Both the position numbers and the translations under genes were made by a program. A stretch of 64,000 nucleotides of DNA from NCBI RefSeq assembly GCF_011365745.1, contig NZ_JAAOBY010000001.1:806001-870000 (forward strand). The letters are read 5' to 3'. This DNA is from Flavobacterium turcicum (GTDB lineage Bacteria; Bacteroidota; Bacteroidia; Flavobacteriales; Flavobacteriaceae). Below, piece after piece: positions 27,677 to 36,866 of the stretch; within the stretch, counting starts at the first letter, position 1, and each line of letters opens with the position of its first letter. The notes beneath the pieces are model-generated. The model was not told the origin of the DNA and made no database searches. It saw only the letters and a list, made by a program, of their open reading frames with translations.

Positions 27677-28933
27677 TTACAAATCAAATTGCTTAATTTT
27701 TCGATATAAAGTGCGCTCCGAAATTCCTAATTCATCAGCAGCAGCTTTTCGTTTTCCTTTATTTTTTTCTAACGATTTTTTTATCATTTCGATTTCCTTT
27801 TGCTCTAAGCGCAAGGTTTCTTCTTCCTCGACTGTTTCGGCAAAAAGATAATTATCATCGTTCTCTTGGTATAATTCTTCAGCAGAAGGTGTGGTGATTA
27901 AACCGGTTCTTGGTTCTTCTTCAAAATCTATTTCGTTATCGCTATCTTTTGTTCCGTAGATTTTCTTGATCAAATGTTGATTCGTTTCTTGAACCTGAGT
28001 ACTTCCGTTTTGAATTAATTCGAGCGTTAGTTTTTTGAGATCATTCAAATCGCTTTTCATATCAAAAAGTACTTTGTACAAAATTTCCCTTTCGGTCGAA
28101 AAGTCATTTTCACTTTTTTTATCCTTAATGACAGATGGCAAATTACTTCCTTGCTCCGGTAAATACGATTGCAAAGTTGCAGCAGAAATATCGCGATTGG
28201 TTTCAAGAACTGAAATTTGTTCCGCAACGTTGCGCAATTGCCTAATGTTACCACTCCATCTAAATTTTTGCAGTAACAGCACCGCATTTTCATCTAGTTT
28301 CAACGGAGGCATTTTGTATTTGTGTGCAAAATCAGCAACAAACTTTCTGAATAACAAATGAATATCGTCCTTGCGCTCTCGCAAAGGCGGTAAAGTAATG
28401 TCTACGGTACTCAAACGATAGTATAAATCTTCTCTAAAGTTTCCTTTCTCGATTGCATCAAACAAATTTACATTGGTAGCAGCCACAATTCGAACATCAG
28501 TTTTTTGTACCTGTGACGATCCCACTTTTATAAATTCACCATTTTCAAGTACGCGCAATAATCGCACTTGGGTGGTAAGAGGCAATTCGCCCACTTCGTC
28601 AAGAAATATAGTTCCGCCATTAGCTACCTCAAAATAACCTTCACGCGTACTTGTAGCACCTGTAAAAGCGCCTTTTTCGTGACCAAATAATTCGCTATCA
28701 ATAGTTCCTTCCGGAATAGCCCCACAGTTTACTGCAATGTATTTGCCATGTTTTCTATGAGATAAGGAGTGAATAATACGAGGCATATTCTCTTTACCAA
28801 CTCCGCTTTCGCCGGCAACCAATACGGTGATGTCAGTAGGAGCAACCTGAATGGCTTTTTCTATGGCGCGATTGAGCTTCGGATCGTTCCCGATAATCTC
28901 AAAGCGCTGTTTTATATTTTGAACTGATTCCAT
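27677..28933 (-). CDS. Sigma-54-interacting transcriptional activator without receiver domain
   Basis: 418-residue bacterial enhancer-binding protein. The AAA+ domain begins almost at the N-terminus: Walker A GESGVGKE (residues 41-48), the sigma-54 contact loop GAFTGA (88-93) and Walker B IFLDE (109-113). A C-terminal Fis-type HTH (KRKAAADELGISERTLYRKI) binds DNA. There is no receiver, PAS or GAF domain, so activity is probably set by expression, a partner protein, or the acidic linker (about residues 250-380). It lies between miaB and lptE in one operon. Confidence 0.92.
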   Translation of the reverse strand: MESVQNIKQRFEIIGNDPKLNRAIEKAIQVAPTDITVLVAGESGVGKENMPRIIHSLSHRKHGKYIAVNCGAIPEGTIDSELFGHEKGAFTGATSTREGYFEVANGGTIFLDEVGELPLTTQVRLLRVLENGEFIKVGSSQVQKTDVRIVAATNVNLFDAIEKGNFREDLYYRLSTVDITLPPLRERKDDIHLLFRKFVADFAHKYKMPPLKLDENAVLLLQKFRWSGNIRQLRNVAEQISVLETNRDISAATLQSYLPEQGSNLPSVIKDKKSENDFSTEREILYKVLFDMKSDLNDLKKLTLELIQNGSTQVQETNQHLIKKIYGTKDSDNEIDFEEEPRTGLITTPSAEELYQENDDNYLFAETVEEEETLRLEQKEIEMIKKSLEKNKGKRKAAADELGISERTLYRKIKQFDL

Positions 28934-28944
28934 TTGATTTTTGT

Positions 28945-29000
28945 TTAAAGTTTTTTTTTTCAGGTTTCAAGTTATCGAGTGAACTTTAAACCTGAAACTT
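28945..29000. repeat. Short inverted repeat after miaB
   Basis: CAGGTTTCAAGTT and AACTTTAAACCTG (one mismatch) form a hairpin between miaB and the activator gene. Related TTTCAAGTTT sequence makes the rpoD terminator. No T run follows on the minus strand, so read-through is expected. Confidence 0.5.
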
Positions 29001-29012
29001 GAAACTAACTTT

Positions 29013-30458
29013 CTAATTCATTTCAGAATATCCAACCGCTTCACCTTTTAAAGTTCCGCTTGTGCAACTTGTAATTTTCACATTCACAAAATCTCCAATC
29101 TTATAATTTTCTTTTGGGAAAACTACGGTTATGCTTTGTGAATTTCTGCCTGAGAATTCTTCAGTTGATTTTTTAGAAACTTTTTCGACTAAAACCTCTA
29201 CGGTTTGACCAATAAATTCTTCTGAACGAAACCAAGCGTGTTTTTGCTGCAAGTCTACAATTTCTTGCAGTCTGCGTGCTTTTGTTTCTTCGGGTACATC
29301 ATCTTCCATTTTTCTACCGGCAAGTGTTCCTGGGCGCTCAGAGTACGAGTACATATAACCAAAATTATATTTCACATATTCCATTAACGCTAAAGTGTCT
29401 TGATGGTCTTGTTCTGTCTCTGTTGGAAAACCTGCAATCATATCTTGCGAAATAGCGCAGTTTGGAATTACAGTTCTTATTTTATCAATCAAAGTCATGT
29501 ATTCCTCACGCGTATGCAAACGATTCATTTCTTTTAATATACGATTACTTCCTGATTGTACCGGTAAGTGAATGTGTTTGCAAATGTTTGGGTATTTAGC
29601 TATCACTTGCAGAATACTTTCATGCATATCCTGCGGATTCGAGGTTGAAAATCGAATGCGCATTTTAGGAAAAGCAACGGCAACCATTTCAAGCAATTGA
29701 TCAAAGTCAATTGCAGTAGCTTTTTGAATTTCGCTAGCATTTACAAAATCTTTTTTCAAGCCGCCACCGTACCACAAATAACTGTCAACATTTTGACCTA
29801 ATAATGTAATTTCTTTGTAGCCTTTGCTCCATAAATCTTGAATTTCACTCAAAATGCTTTGTGGTTCACGGCTGCGTTCGCGTCCGCGGGTAAAAGGAAC
29901 TACGCAAAAAGTACACATATTATCACATCCTCGAGTGATAGAAACTAAAGCAGTTATACCATTAGTCATTAAACGAACAGGCGAGATATCGCCATAAGTT
30001 TCATCCTTTGATAAAATTACATTGATAGCATCACGACCTTCTTCAACTTCGGCTAATAAATTAGGTAAATCTTTGTAGGCATCTGGACCAACTACCATGT
30101 CAACGATTTTCTCTTCGTCTAAAAACTTTTCTTTCAAACGCTCTGCCATACAACCTAAAACTCCCACTTTCATTTTTGGATTGATGCGTTTTACGGCATT
30201 GTATTTTTCCAATCTTTTTCGGATGGTTTGTTCTGCTTTGTCGCGAATAGAACATGTATTTACTAAAACTAAATCGGCTTCCTCCAATACTTGAGTCGTA
30301 TTGTATCCATTTCCGGATAAAATAGAAGCTACAATTTCGCTATCTGAAAAGTTCATAGCGCAACCATAACTCTCGATAAATAGTTTTTTAGTGTTTTCGG
30401 GTTTATTTTCTAAAACGAGACTTTCGCCTTGTTTACTTTCTTCAATTATCTTTTCCAT
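29013..30458 (-). CDS. miaB: tRNA-2-methylthio-N6-dimethylallyladenosine synthase MiaB
   Basis: Radical-SAM methylthiotransferase modifying i6A37 of tRNAs that read UNN codons. UPF0004 N-terminal domain (KLFIESYGCAMNFSDSEIV, with three cluster cysteines), radical-SAM CxxxCxxC motif in RGCDNMCTFC, then a C-terminal TRAM domain. 481 residues, normal. It has a clear promoter (30477-30508) and heads the operon miaB - sigma-54 activator - lptE - TPR - secG. Confidence 0.96.
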   Translation of the reverse strand: MEKIIEESKQGESLVLENKPENTKKLFIESYGCAMNFSDSEIVASILSGNGYNTTQVLEEADLVLVNTCSIRDKAEQTIRKRLEKYNAVKRINPKMKVGVLGCMAERLKEKFLDEEKIVDMVVGPDAYKDLPNLLAEVEEGRDAINVILSKDETYGDISPVRLMTNGITALVSITRGCDNMCTFCVVPFTRGRERSREPQSILSEIQDLWSKGYKEITLLGQNVDSYLWYGGGLKKDFVNASEIQKATAIDFDQLLEMVAVAFPKMRIRFSTSNPQDMHESILQVIAKYPNICKHIHLPVQSGSNRILKEMNRLHTREEYMTLIDKIRTVIPNCAISQDMIAGFPTETEQDHQDTLALMEYVKYNFGYMYSYSERPGTLAGRKMEDDVPEETKARRLQEIVDLQQKHAWFRSEEFIGQTVEVLVEKVSKKSTEEFSGRNSQSITVVFPKENYKIGDFVNVKITSCTSGTLKGEAVGYSEMN

Positions 30459-30476
30459 TCCATTTTTTCAAAGCAC

Positions 30477-30508
30477 AAAGATAACGTAATTTCAGTAAAT
30501 ATGACAAG
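30477..30508 (-). promoter_or_regulatory. Promoter of the miaB operon
   Basis: On the minus strand, TTG (30508-30506), a 21-bp spacer and TATCTTTG (30484-30477), exact to TAnnTTTG. It lies 18 bp before the start codon. Confidence 0.6.
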
Positions 30509-30891
30509 ATGTCAGCCTACAAATTAACAATGTTTTGCATTTTACAATTGAATGCTTCTAGGATAAATGAAGTTGTCAAAAAAGTTTCAATTTTGCTTTA
30601 CTTTTTACTTTGTACTGCGAAATAAGAAATTCTTTTTTATGCCATTACTAAAATTTGGTTGATGGTTATTTTTATAAATAGAGTCAGTGTTTTGAAAGAG
30701 CGGAAACAAATGTTACTGTTTAAAATGAACCTTAAATGAGTTATTTTCGTAATACAAGAGGCGGAATTTATTTATTTTCAAAGTATTTTTCGAGAGATAT
30801 GAAACAAGGCGTTTCGCAACAAATAATCTAATCAAGTAGGTTTTATTCTATTTTAAAAACCGGCAAAAGCCCGATATATAAAAAAAACTTC
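30509..30891. other. AT-rich gap upstream of topA
   Basis: No gene, hairpin or recognisable repeat apart from the divergent promoters at either end. Confidence 0.5.
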
Positions 30892-30899
30892 TACTTTTG
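30892..30899 (+). promoter_or_regulatory. -7 element of topA
   Basis: TACTTTTG matches TAnnTTTG exactly, 18 bp before ATG 30918; no TTG at the -33 position. It implies a very short leader and excludes the in-frame TTG at 30897 as start. Confidence 0.5.
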
Positions 30900-30917
30900 T
30901 CCCAGAAAAATAGAGCA

Positions 30918-33446
30918 ATGGCAAAGAATTTAGTTATCGTAGAGTCTCCTGCAAAGGCAAAAACAATCGAAAAATTTCTTGGAAGTGATTATCAAGTAGA
31001 GTCCAGTTATGGGCATATTGCCGATTTACCTTCACGAGAAATAGGAGTAGATGTGGAGCAAGGTTTTAAACCAAAGTATGAGGTTTCTGCAGATAAAAAA
31101 GCATTGGTTACCAAGTTAAAAGGTTTGGCTAAAAAAGCAGAAATGGTATGGCTAGCGAGCGATGAGGACCGCGAGGGTGAGGCTATTTCTTGGCACTTAG
31201 CCGAAGAGCTAAATTTGGATATTAAAAAAACCAAACGCATCGTTTTTCATGAGATTACAAAAACAGCCATTTTAAAAGCGATTGACAATCCACGTGAAAT
31301 TGACTATAATTTAGTAAATGCCCAACAAGCCAGACGTGTACTTGACCGATTGGTTGGTTACGAATTATCGCCTGTTTTATGGAGAAAAATTAAAGGCGGT
31401 TTATCTGCTGGTCGTGTACAATCGGTTTCGGTTCGATTAATTGTTGAACGCGAGCGCGACATTCAAAACTTTAATGCAGTAGCAACTTACTCTGTAGTAG
31501 CCGAGTTTACTAACGAAGCAGGAAAAGCATTCAAAGCTAAGTTGCCTAAAAATTTTAATACAAAACAAGAAGCAGAGGCTTTTTTAAAAAATAACGTAGG
31601 TTCACAATATAAAGTAGGGGAGTTAGAAACAAAACCGACCAAAAAGTCGCCTACAGGTCCGTTTACCACTTCAACCTTACAACAAGAGGCAGCTAGAAAA
31701 TTGTATTTACCGGTAGGTATTACCATGCAGTTAGCACAACGTTTATATGAAGCGGGATTGATTACTTATATGAGAACGGATAGTGTTAATTTATCAAAAG
31801 AGGCGATGGAGGCAGCTCAAGCTGAAATCATCAAATCCTATGGCAAGGAGTTCTCAAAACCAAGGACTTTCACCAATAAAAGCAAAGGCGCTCAGGAAGC
31901 TCATGAGGCTATTCGACCTACAGATATGTCACGCCACACGGTAGATATTGATCGTGACCAAGCCCGTTTGTACGATTTGATCTGGAAACGTACACTTGCT
32001 TCACAAATGAGTGACGCACAACTTGAGCGCACCAATGTAAAGATTGAAGCTAATAATCACAACGAGGTATTCACAGCTTCTGGTGAAGTGTTGCTTTTTG
32101 AAGGATTTCTAAAAGTTTATTTAGAAGGTCATGATGATGACGAAGAAGAGCAAGAAGGCATGTTGCCAGCCATGAAAGTGAACGAAAAGTTACAGAATAA
32201 TTATATCACCGCTACTGAACGCTACTCAAGACCGCCAGCTCGATTTACAGAAGCGTCGTTGGTGAAAAAATTAGAGGAGCTTGGTATTGGTAGGCCATCT
32301 ACCTATGCACCAACAATTTCTACAATTATCAACAGAAATTATGTTGAAAAAGGGAATCTTGACGGGCAAGAGCGTAAGTATACGCAACTTACTTTGCAAG
32401 CAGGCACGCTTGCTGAAAAAGTACTAAAAGAAAACACAGGCTCTGATAAAGGAAAATTAGTTCCAACAGATATTGGTACCATTGTTACTGATTTCTTGGT
32501 TAAGAATTTTGGAAACATTCTCGATTATAATTTTACTGCCAAAGTAGAACAAGATTTTGATGAAATAGCCGAAGGAAATATCGTTTGGACCAAAATGATG
32601 CAGGAGTTTTACGATCAATTTCATCCAACGGTGAAAGATGTGGAAGCGAACGCAGAACGTGAAAGTGGCGAACGTATTCTAGGAACTGATCCTAAAACAG
32701 GCAAACCAGTTTCGGTGCGTTTGGGTAAATTTGGCCCAATGGCTCAAATTGGCGCTGCTGATGATGAAGACAAGAAGTTCGCAAGCTTGATGAACGATCA
32801 AAATATTGGTAACATCACGCTAGAAGAAACTTTAAACTTGTTTTTGTTACCAAAAAACTTAGGTGTTTATAAAGATGAAGAAGTAGAGGTGAGTAATGGT
32901 CGTTACGGTCCTTATATTCGTCATGGTGCAGCTTTCGTATCTTTGCCAAAAGGCGAAAACCCGCTCGATGTTGATTTTGAACGCGCCAAAGAATTAATTG
33001 ATGAAAAAGCACTTGCTGATGCGCCAATAGCTGTCTACAAAGGCGAAGGTGTTCAGAGAGGAGTCGGGCGATTTGGTGCCTTCATCAAATGGAATGGCCT
33101 TTTTATCAATGTGAGCAAGAAATATGATTTTGATAATTTATCTCAAAATGATATTGAAGCCTTGATTGAGGATAAATTACAAAAAAATATAGATAAAGTG
33201 CTTCACAACTGGGAAGATGAAGGAATCTTGGTTGAAAAAGCAAGATGGGGACGCTCTGTTATTACTAAAGGAAAGATAAAAATTGAATTAAGTAAGGATG
33301 TTGATGCTGCAAAATTGACTTTGGCCGAAGTACAAGAGATGATCGCAAAGAAAACTCCAGCCAAAAAAGTAGCGGCCAAAAAAGCGCCAGCCAAAAAAGC
33401 AACAGCAAAAAAAACAGTGGTAAAAAAGCCAGTAGCAAAAAAATAG
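30918..33446 (+). CDS. topA: DNA topoisomerase I
   Basis: 842-residue type IA topoisomerase that relaxes negative supercoils. TOPRIM domain starts NLVIVESPAKAKTIEKFLG, with the acidic motif SDEDREGEAISWH. The active-site Tyr lies in the segment GLITYMRTDSVNLS. C-terminal zinc-free topo_C repeats are followed by a Lys/Ala-rich tail of about 35 residues (AKKVAAKKAPAKK), common in Bacteroidota. Start at ATG 30918. Three bases separate it from the next gene. Confidence 0.96.
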   Translation: MAKNLVIVESPAKAKTIEKFLGSDYQVESSYGHIADLPSREIGVDVEQGFKPKYEVSADKKALVTKLKGLAKKAEMVWLASDEDREGEAISWHLAEELNLDIKKTKRIVFHEITKTAILKAIDNPREIDYNLVNAQQARRVLDRLVGYELSPVLWRKIKGGLSAGRVQSVSVRLIVERERDIQNFNAVATYSVVAEFTNEAGKAFKAKLPKNFNTKQEAEAFLKNNVGSQYKVGELETKPTKKSPTGPFTTSTLQQEAARKLYLPVGITMQLAQRLYEAGLITYMRTDSVNLSKEAMEAAQAEIIKSYGKEFSKPRTFTNKSKGAQEAHEAIRPTDMSRHTVDIDRDQARLYDLIWKRTLASQMSDAQLERTNVKIEANNHNEVFTASGEVLLFEGFLKVYLEGHDDDEEEQEGMLPAMKVNEKLQNNYITATERYSRPPARFTEASLVKKLEELGIGRPSTYAPTISTIINRNYVEKGNLDGQERKYTQLTLQAGTLAEKVLKENTGSDKGKLVPTDIGTIVTDFLVKNFGNILDYNFTAKVEQDFDEIAEGNIVWTKMMQEFYDQFHPTVKDVEANAERESGERILGTDPKTGKPVSVRLGKFGPMAQIGAADDEDKKFASLMNDQNIGNITLEETLNLFLLPKNLGVYKDEEVEVSNGRYGPYIRHGAAFVSLPKGENPLDVDFERAKELIDEKALADAPIAVYKGEGVQRGVGRFGAFIKWNGLFINVSKKYDFDNLSQNDIEALIEDKLQKNIDKVLHNWEDEGILVEKARWGRSVITKGKIKIELSKDVDAAKLTLAEVQEMIAKKTPAKKVAAKKAPAKKATAKKTVVKKPVAKK

Positions 33447-33449
33447 AAA

Positions 33450-34601
33450 ATGGAATTTGATTTTTTGAAACCCATAGACTCAGATGTTCTTGATTTTATA
33501 GGTAACCTTAAGGCGCAGCAATTAGGAAGTAAGGTTGTTTTACATACTAATGATCAATTTCCGGATTTAGATCAGGTTCAAATTGCCATTTTTGGTGTTT
33601 TGGATAATCGCGGCGATTGTAATGCTATTTCTGAGGTGGAGGTTAATCCAATAAGAAGGCAATTTTATAGTTTATTTCCAGGAAATTGGGACGCTTCTAT
33701 CGCTGATTTGGGAGATATTCCCGCAGGAAGTAATGTTTCAGATACTTATTTTGCGGTAAAGCAAATTGCTACCGAATTAATTAAAAAAAGAATAATACCT
33801 ATTGTTCTTGGCGGCTCTCAGGACATCACCTATTCTTTGTATCGTGCGTATGATACTTTAGAGCAAATGGTGAATTTGGTTGCCGTTGATGCAAAATTTG
33901 ATTTCGGTACAGATGAAGAAGATCTTTCAGCTACTTCATACCTTACCAAAATGATTGTAGAGGAACCAAATAATTTGTTTAATTATTGCAATATCGGATA
34001 TCAGACTTATTTCAACTCGCAAGAAGAAATTGATTTGATCGAAAAATTATATTTTGATGCCTACCGATTAGGTGAAGTTTCTAATAATATTGCAATTGCA
34101 GAACCAGTTTTTAGAGATGCTGATATGGTTAGTATTGATCTGAATTCTGTTAAATCTTCTGATTCTGGAAATACAATTCGTTTTCAGCCAAATGGCTTTA
34201 ATGGTAAAGAAATTTGCGCATTAAGCAGGTATGCAGGAATAAGTGATAAAGTATCTTCATTTGGTATTTACAATCATAACAATACTGCTGCCGAAGCCGT
34301 GCTTGCAGCTCAAGTCGTTTGGTACTTTATCGAAGGGTTTCATTACCGTTCACATGAATATCCATTTGGAAGCAAAGAGAATTATTTGAAATATATTGTG
34401 CCTTTAGAAGAGGAGGAACTGGTTTTTTATAAAAGTGATAAAACAGACCGTTGGTGGATAGAAATTCCATTTATTTCAAATGTTAATAATAAATTAAAAA
34501 GAAACACGTTATTACCGTGTTCCTACGATGAATACTTACTTGCTTGCAACCAAGAACTGCCCGAAAGGTGGTGGAAAGCACAAAGAAAAAACATCGTTTA
34601 G
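33450..34601 (+). CDS. Arginase/formimidoylglutamase-fold protein with degenerate metal site
   Basis: 383-residue ureohydrolase-fold protein, usually annotated formimidoylglutamase in flavobacteria. The fold landmarks are there but the manganese ligands are not: GGDH is GGSQ, DAHxD is DAKFD, and the SxDxDxxDP motif is SIDLNSVKSSD. By comparison with arginase that removes three of six ligands (two His, one Asp). Catalysis is therefore doubtful. It is cotranscribed with topA by spacing and precedes gldK by 127 bp, an order I recall from other gliding flavobacteria; a role with the gliding machinery is inference. Confidence 0.8.
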   Translation: MEFDFLKPIDSDVLDFIGNLKAQQLGSKVVLHTNDQFPDLDQVQIAIFGVLDNRGDCNAISEVEVNPIRRQFYSLFPGNWDASIADLGDIPAGSNVSDTYFAVKQIATELIKKRIIPIVLGGSQDITYSLYRAYDTLEQMVNLVAVDAKFDFGTDEEDLSATSYLTKMIVEEPNNLFNYCNIGYQTYFNSQEEIDLIEKLYFDAYRLGEVSNNIAIAEPVFRDADMVSIDLNSVKSSDSGNTIRFQPNGFNGKEICALSRYAGISDKVSSFGIYNHNNTAAEAVLAAQVVWYFIEGFHYRSHEYPFGSKENYLKYIVPLEEEELVFYKSDKTDRWWIEIPFISNVNNKLKRNTLLPCSYDEYLLACNQELPERWWKAQRKNIV

Positions 34602-34661
34602 ATCGATTTAGGACATATTTATGATTTTTTTATAAAAAACAGTTTGTTTGGAACAAAAAAA

Positions 34662-34692
34662 TTGTTTTTGTAAAAAATAATAAATAGGTTTA
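34662..34692 (+). promoter_or_regulatory. Promoter of gldKLMN
   Basis: TTG (34662-34664), 20-bp spacer, TAGGTTTA (34685-34692; one mismatch to TAnnTTTG). The gldK ATG is 37 bp downstream. Confidence 0.5.
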
Positions 34693-34728
34693 CACACTTA
34701 AAAATAATGATTAGATAACCAAATTTAT

Positions 34729-36135
34729 ATGAAGAAGTTCATAGCTTTCACAGCGATTATAGCCCTTTTAACTGGCTGTGGTAAAACAAGCGACAGAGGA
34801 GAATTAGTTGGTGTTGATGGAGGGAAATGGCATCCTGAAAAACCTTATGGGATGACTTTGGTACCAGGAGGATCTTTTATTATGGGTAAATCAGATGCTG
34901 ATTTAGCAAATATTGAAGATGCACCTACCAAAACTGTTACTGTGCGTTCTTTCTATATGGATGAAACGGAAATCACAAATAAAGAATACAGAAAGTTTGT
35001 AGAGTGGGTTAAAGATTCTACAATGAGAGTTCGTTTGGCTATTATGGCTGATATGAATGGTCAAACAGCAACCGCAAGTACTGGAAGAGGGAGAAATGCA
35101 GGTAGTATTGGCGATTTTGCATTCAATGATTCAGATCCAACTAAAATGACTGCTTACGATAAGTACATGTATGATAACTATTACAGTATCGGTACAGAGG
35201 ATGATCAGTACGCTGGTAGAAGATTAAATAAAAAGGTGAAATTAATTAAGGATACCAAATTATATCCTGATGAATATTACACTGAGGTGATGGATTCTAT
35301 GTATTTGCCAATTGAAGAGTCATACAACGGTTTGCGTACCATAGATGTAAATAAATTGAAGTTCCGCTATTCTTGGATGGATATTCAAGCTGCTGCCAAA
35401 GCTAAAGTTGGTAGAAGAAAAGATTTTATTAAAATTGAAACAATCAAGGTTTATCCAGATACTACAGTTTGGATCAAAGATTTTGCATATTCATACAATG
35501 AACCAATGCATAACGACTACTTTTGGCATAAAGCATATGGCGAGTACCCGGTAGTTGGTGTTACATGGACACAAGCTAAAGCCTTTTGTGCTTGGAGAAC
35601 TTTATATAAAAATACATACATCAAGTCAAAAAGAAAAGGTCGTGATTTAATCAACTCATTCCGTTTGCCTACAGAGGCAGAGTGGGAGTATTCAGCAAGA
35701 GGTGGTTTAGAATCAGCTACATATCCTTGGGGAGGTCCTTACACGAAAAATGATAGAGGATGTTTCTTAGCTAATTTCAAGCCAAACCGTGGAGATTATG
35801 CTGCAGACGAGGCTTTATACACAGTAGAAGCTAAATCATATGAACCAAACGGATATAATCTATACAATATGGCCGGAAACGTTTCTGAATGGACGGATTC
35901 AGCATATGATCCTAACGCATACGAATATGTATCTACAATGAACCCAAATGTTTTAGATGCATCCAACAAACGTAAAGTATTACGTGGAGGATCCTGGAAA
36001 GATGTTGCTTATTTCCTACAGGTAAGCACAAGAGATTACGAATACGCTGATTCAGCAAGAAGTTACATTGGTTTTAGAACAGTACAAGACTACATGGGGC
36101 TTCAGACAACTGGAACAGGAAAAAAGAAAAAATAA
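34729..36135 (+). CDS. gldK: Gliding motility/T9SS lipoprotein GldK
   Basis: 468-residue outer-membrane lipoprotein of the type IX secretion system, forming periplasmic rings with GldN. Signal peptide with lipobox LTGC (Cys 17), then a formylglycine-generating-enzyme/sulfatase-modifying fold: MTLVPGGSFIMGKSDADLAN, SFYMDETEITNKEYRKF, RLPTEAEWEYSARGG, and the end GGSWKDVAYFLQVSTRD. The fold is structural here, not known to be catalytic. First gene of gldKLMN. Confidence 0.97.
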   Translation: MKKFIAFTAIIALLTGCGKTSDRGELVGVDGGKWHPEKPYGMTLVPGGSFIMGKSDADLANIEDAPTKTVTVRSFYMDETEITNKEYRKFVEWVKDSTMRVRLAIMADMNGQTATASTGRGRNAGSIGDFAFNDSDPTKMTAYDKYMYDNYYSIGTEDDQYAGRRLNKKVKLIKDTKLYPDEYYTEVMDSMYLPIEESYNGLRTIDVNKLKFRYSWMDIQAAAKAKVGRRKDFIKIETIKVYPDTTVWIKDFAYSYNEPMHNDYFWHKAYGEYPVVGVTWTQAKAFCAWRTLYKNTYIKSKRKGRDLINSFRLPTEAEWEYSARGGLESATYPWGGPYTKNDRGCFLANFKPNRGDYAADEALYTVEAKSYEPNGYNLYNMAGNVSEWTDSAYDPNAYEYVSTMNPNVLDASNKRKVLRGGSWKDVAYFLQVSTRDYEYADSARSYIGFRTVQDYMGLQTTGTGKKKK

Positions 36136-36174
36136 CAAAAACCCAATCTATTAAATTTTTAAATTACTATTATT

Positions 36175-36822
36175 ATGGCATTACTAGGTAAAAAAGCAAT
36201 GAATTTCGCTTACGGTATGGGAGCGGCAGTTGTAATCATCGGAGCATTATTTAAAATCACACATATTGAATTTGGTCCTATCACAGGAAACTTGATGTTG
36301 ACAATTGGACTAGTTGTTGAAGCTGCAATTTTCGCACTTTCAGCTTTCGAACCAGTTGATGATGAATACAAATGGGAAAACGTTTACCCTGAGTTAGTAG
36401 GTGGAACTGCAAAACCAGCTGCTAAAAAAGCAGAACCAGCAGCAGATACGCAAGGTTTATTGTCTCAAAAATTAGATACATTACTTAAAGATGCAAAAAT
36501 TGACGGTGCGTTAATGGCAAGTTTAGGAAACAGTATAAAAAATTTTGAATCAGCAGCTAAAGGAATTGCTCCTACAGTAGATTCTATTGCTTCTACTAAA
36601 AAATATAGTGAAGAGTTAAGTTTAGCGGCTACTCAAATGGAGTCTCTAAATAGCTTGTACAAAATACAATTAGAAAGTGCTTCTAAAAATGCACAAATTA
36701 ATGAAGAAGTTGCAGCTAACAATTTGAAATTGAAAGAGCAAATGCAGTCTTTAACTTCTAATTTATCTTCTTTAAATAGTGTATACGGTGGAATGCTTTC
36801 TGCTATGAACAATAAAGGATAA
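36175..36822 (+). CDS. gldL: Gliding motility/T9SS motor protein GldL
   Basis: 215-residue inner-membrane protein with two N-terminal helices (about residues 8-27 and 36-57) and a cytoplasmic coiled-coil-prone tail. GldL forms the ring of the proton-driven motor that powers type IX secretion and gliding. The membrane-embedded glutamate E49 (GLVVEAAIF), known to be needed for proton flow in F. johnsoniae, is conserved. Thirty-nine bp after gldK. Confidence 0.96.
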   Translation: MALLGKKAMNFAYGMGAAVVIIGALFKITHIEFGPITGNLMLTIGLVVEAAIFALSAFEPVDDEYKWENVYPELVGGTAKPAAKKAEPAADTQGLLSQKLDTLLKDAKIDGALMASLGNSIKNFESAAKGIAPTVDSIASTKKYSEELSLAATQMESLNSLYKIQLESASKNAQINEEVAANNLKLKEQMQSLTSNLSSLNSVYGGMLSAMNNKG

Positions 36823-36866
36823 TTAGTCAAGCGACACATTAACAATAAACTAATTATTTAGAAAAT

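Noticed and set aside
30897..30917. TTG start for topA
   Set aside because: It overlaps the -7 promoter box; ATG 30918 gives the conserved N-terminus.
35041..36000. GldK as an active formylglycine-generating enzyme
   Set aside because: The fold is shared, but the operon context and lipobox identify the T9SS structural protein; no sulfatase is nearby.
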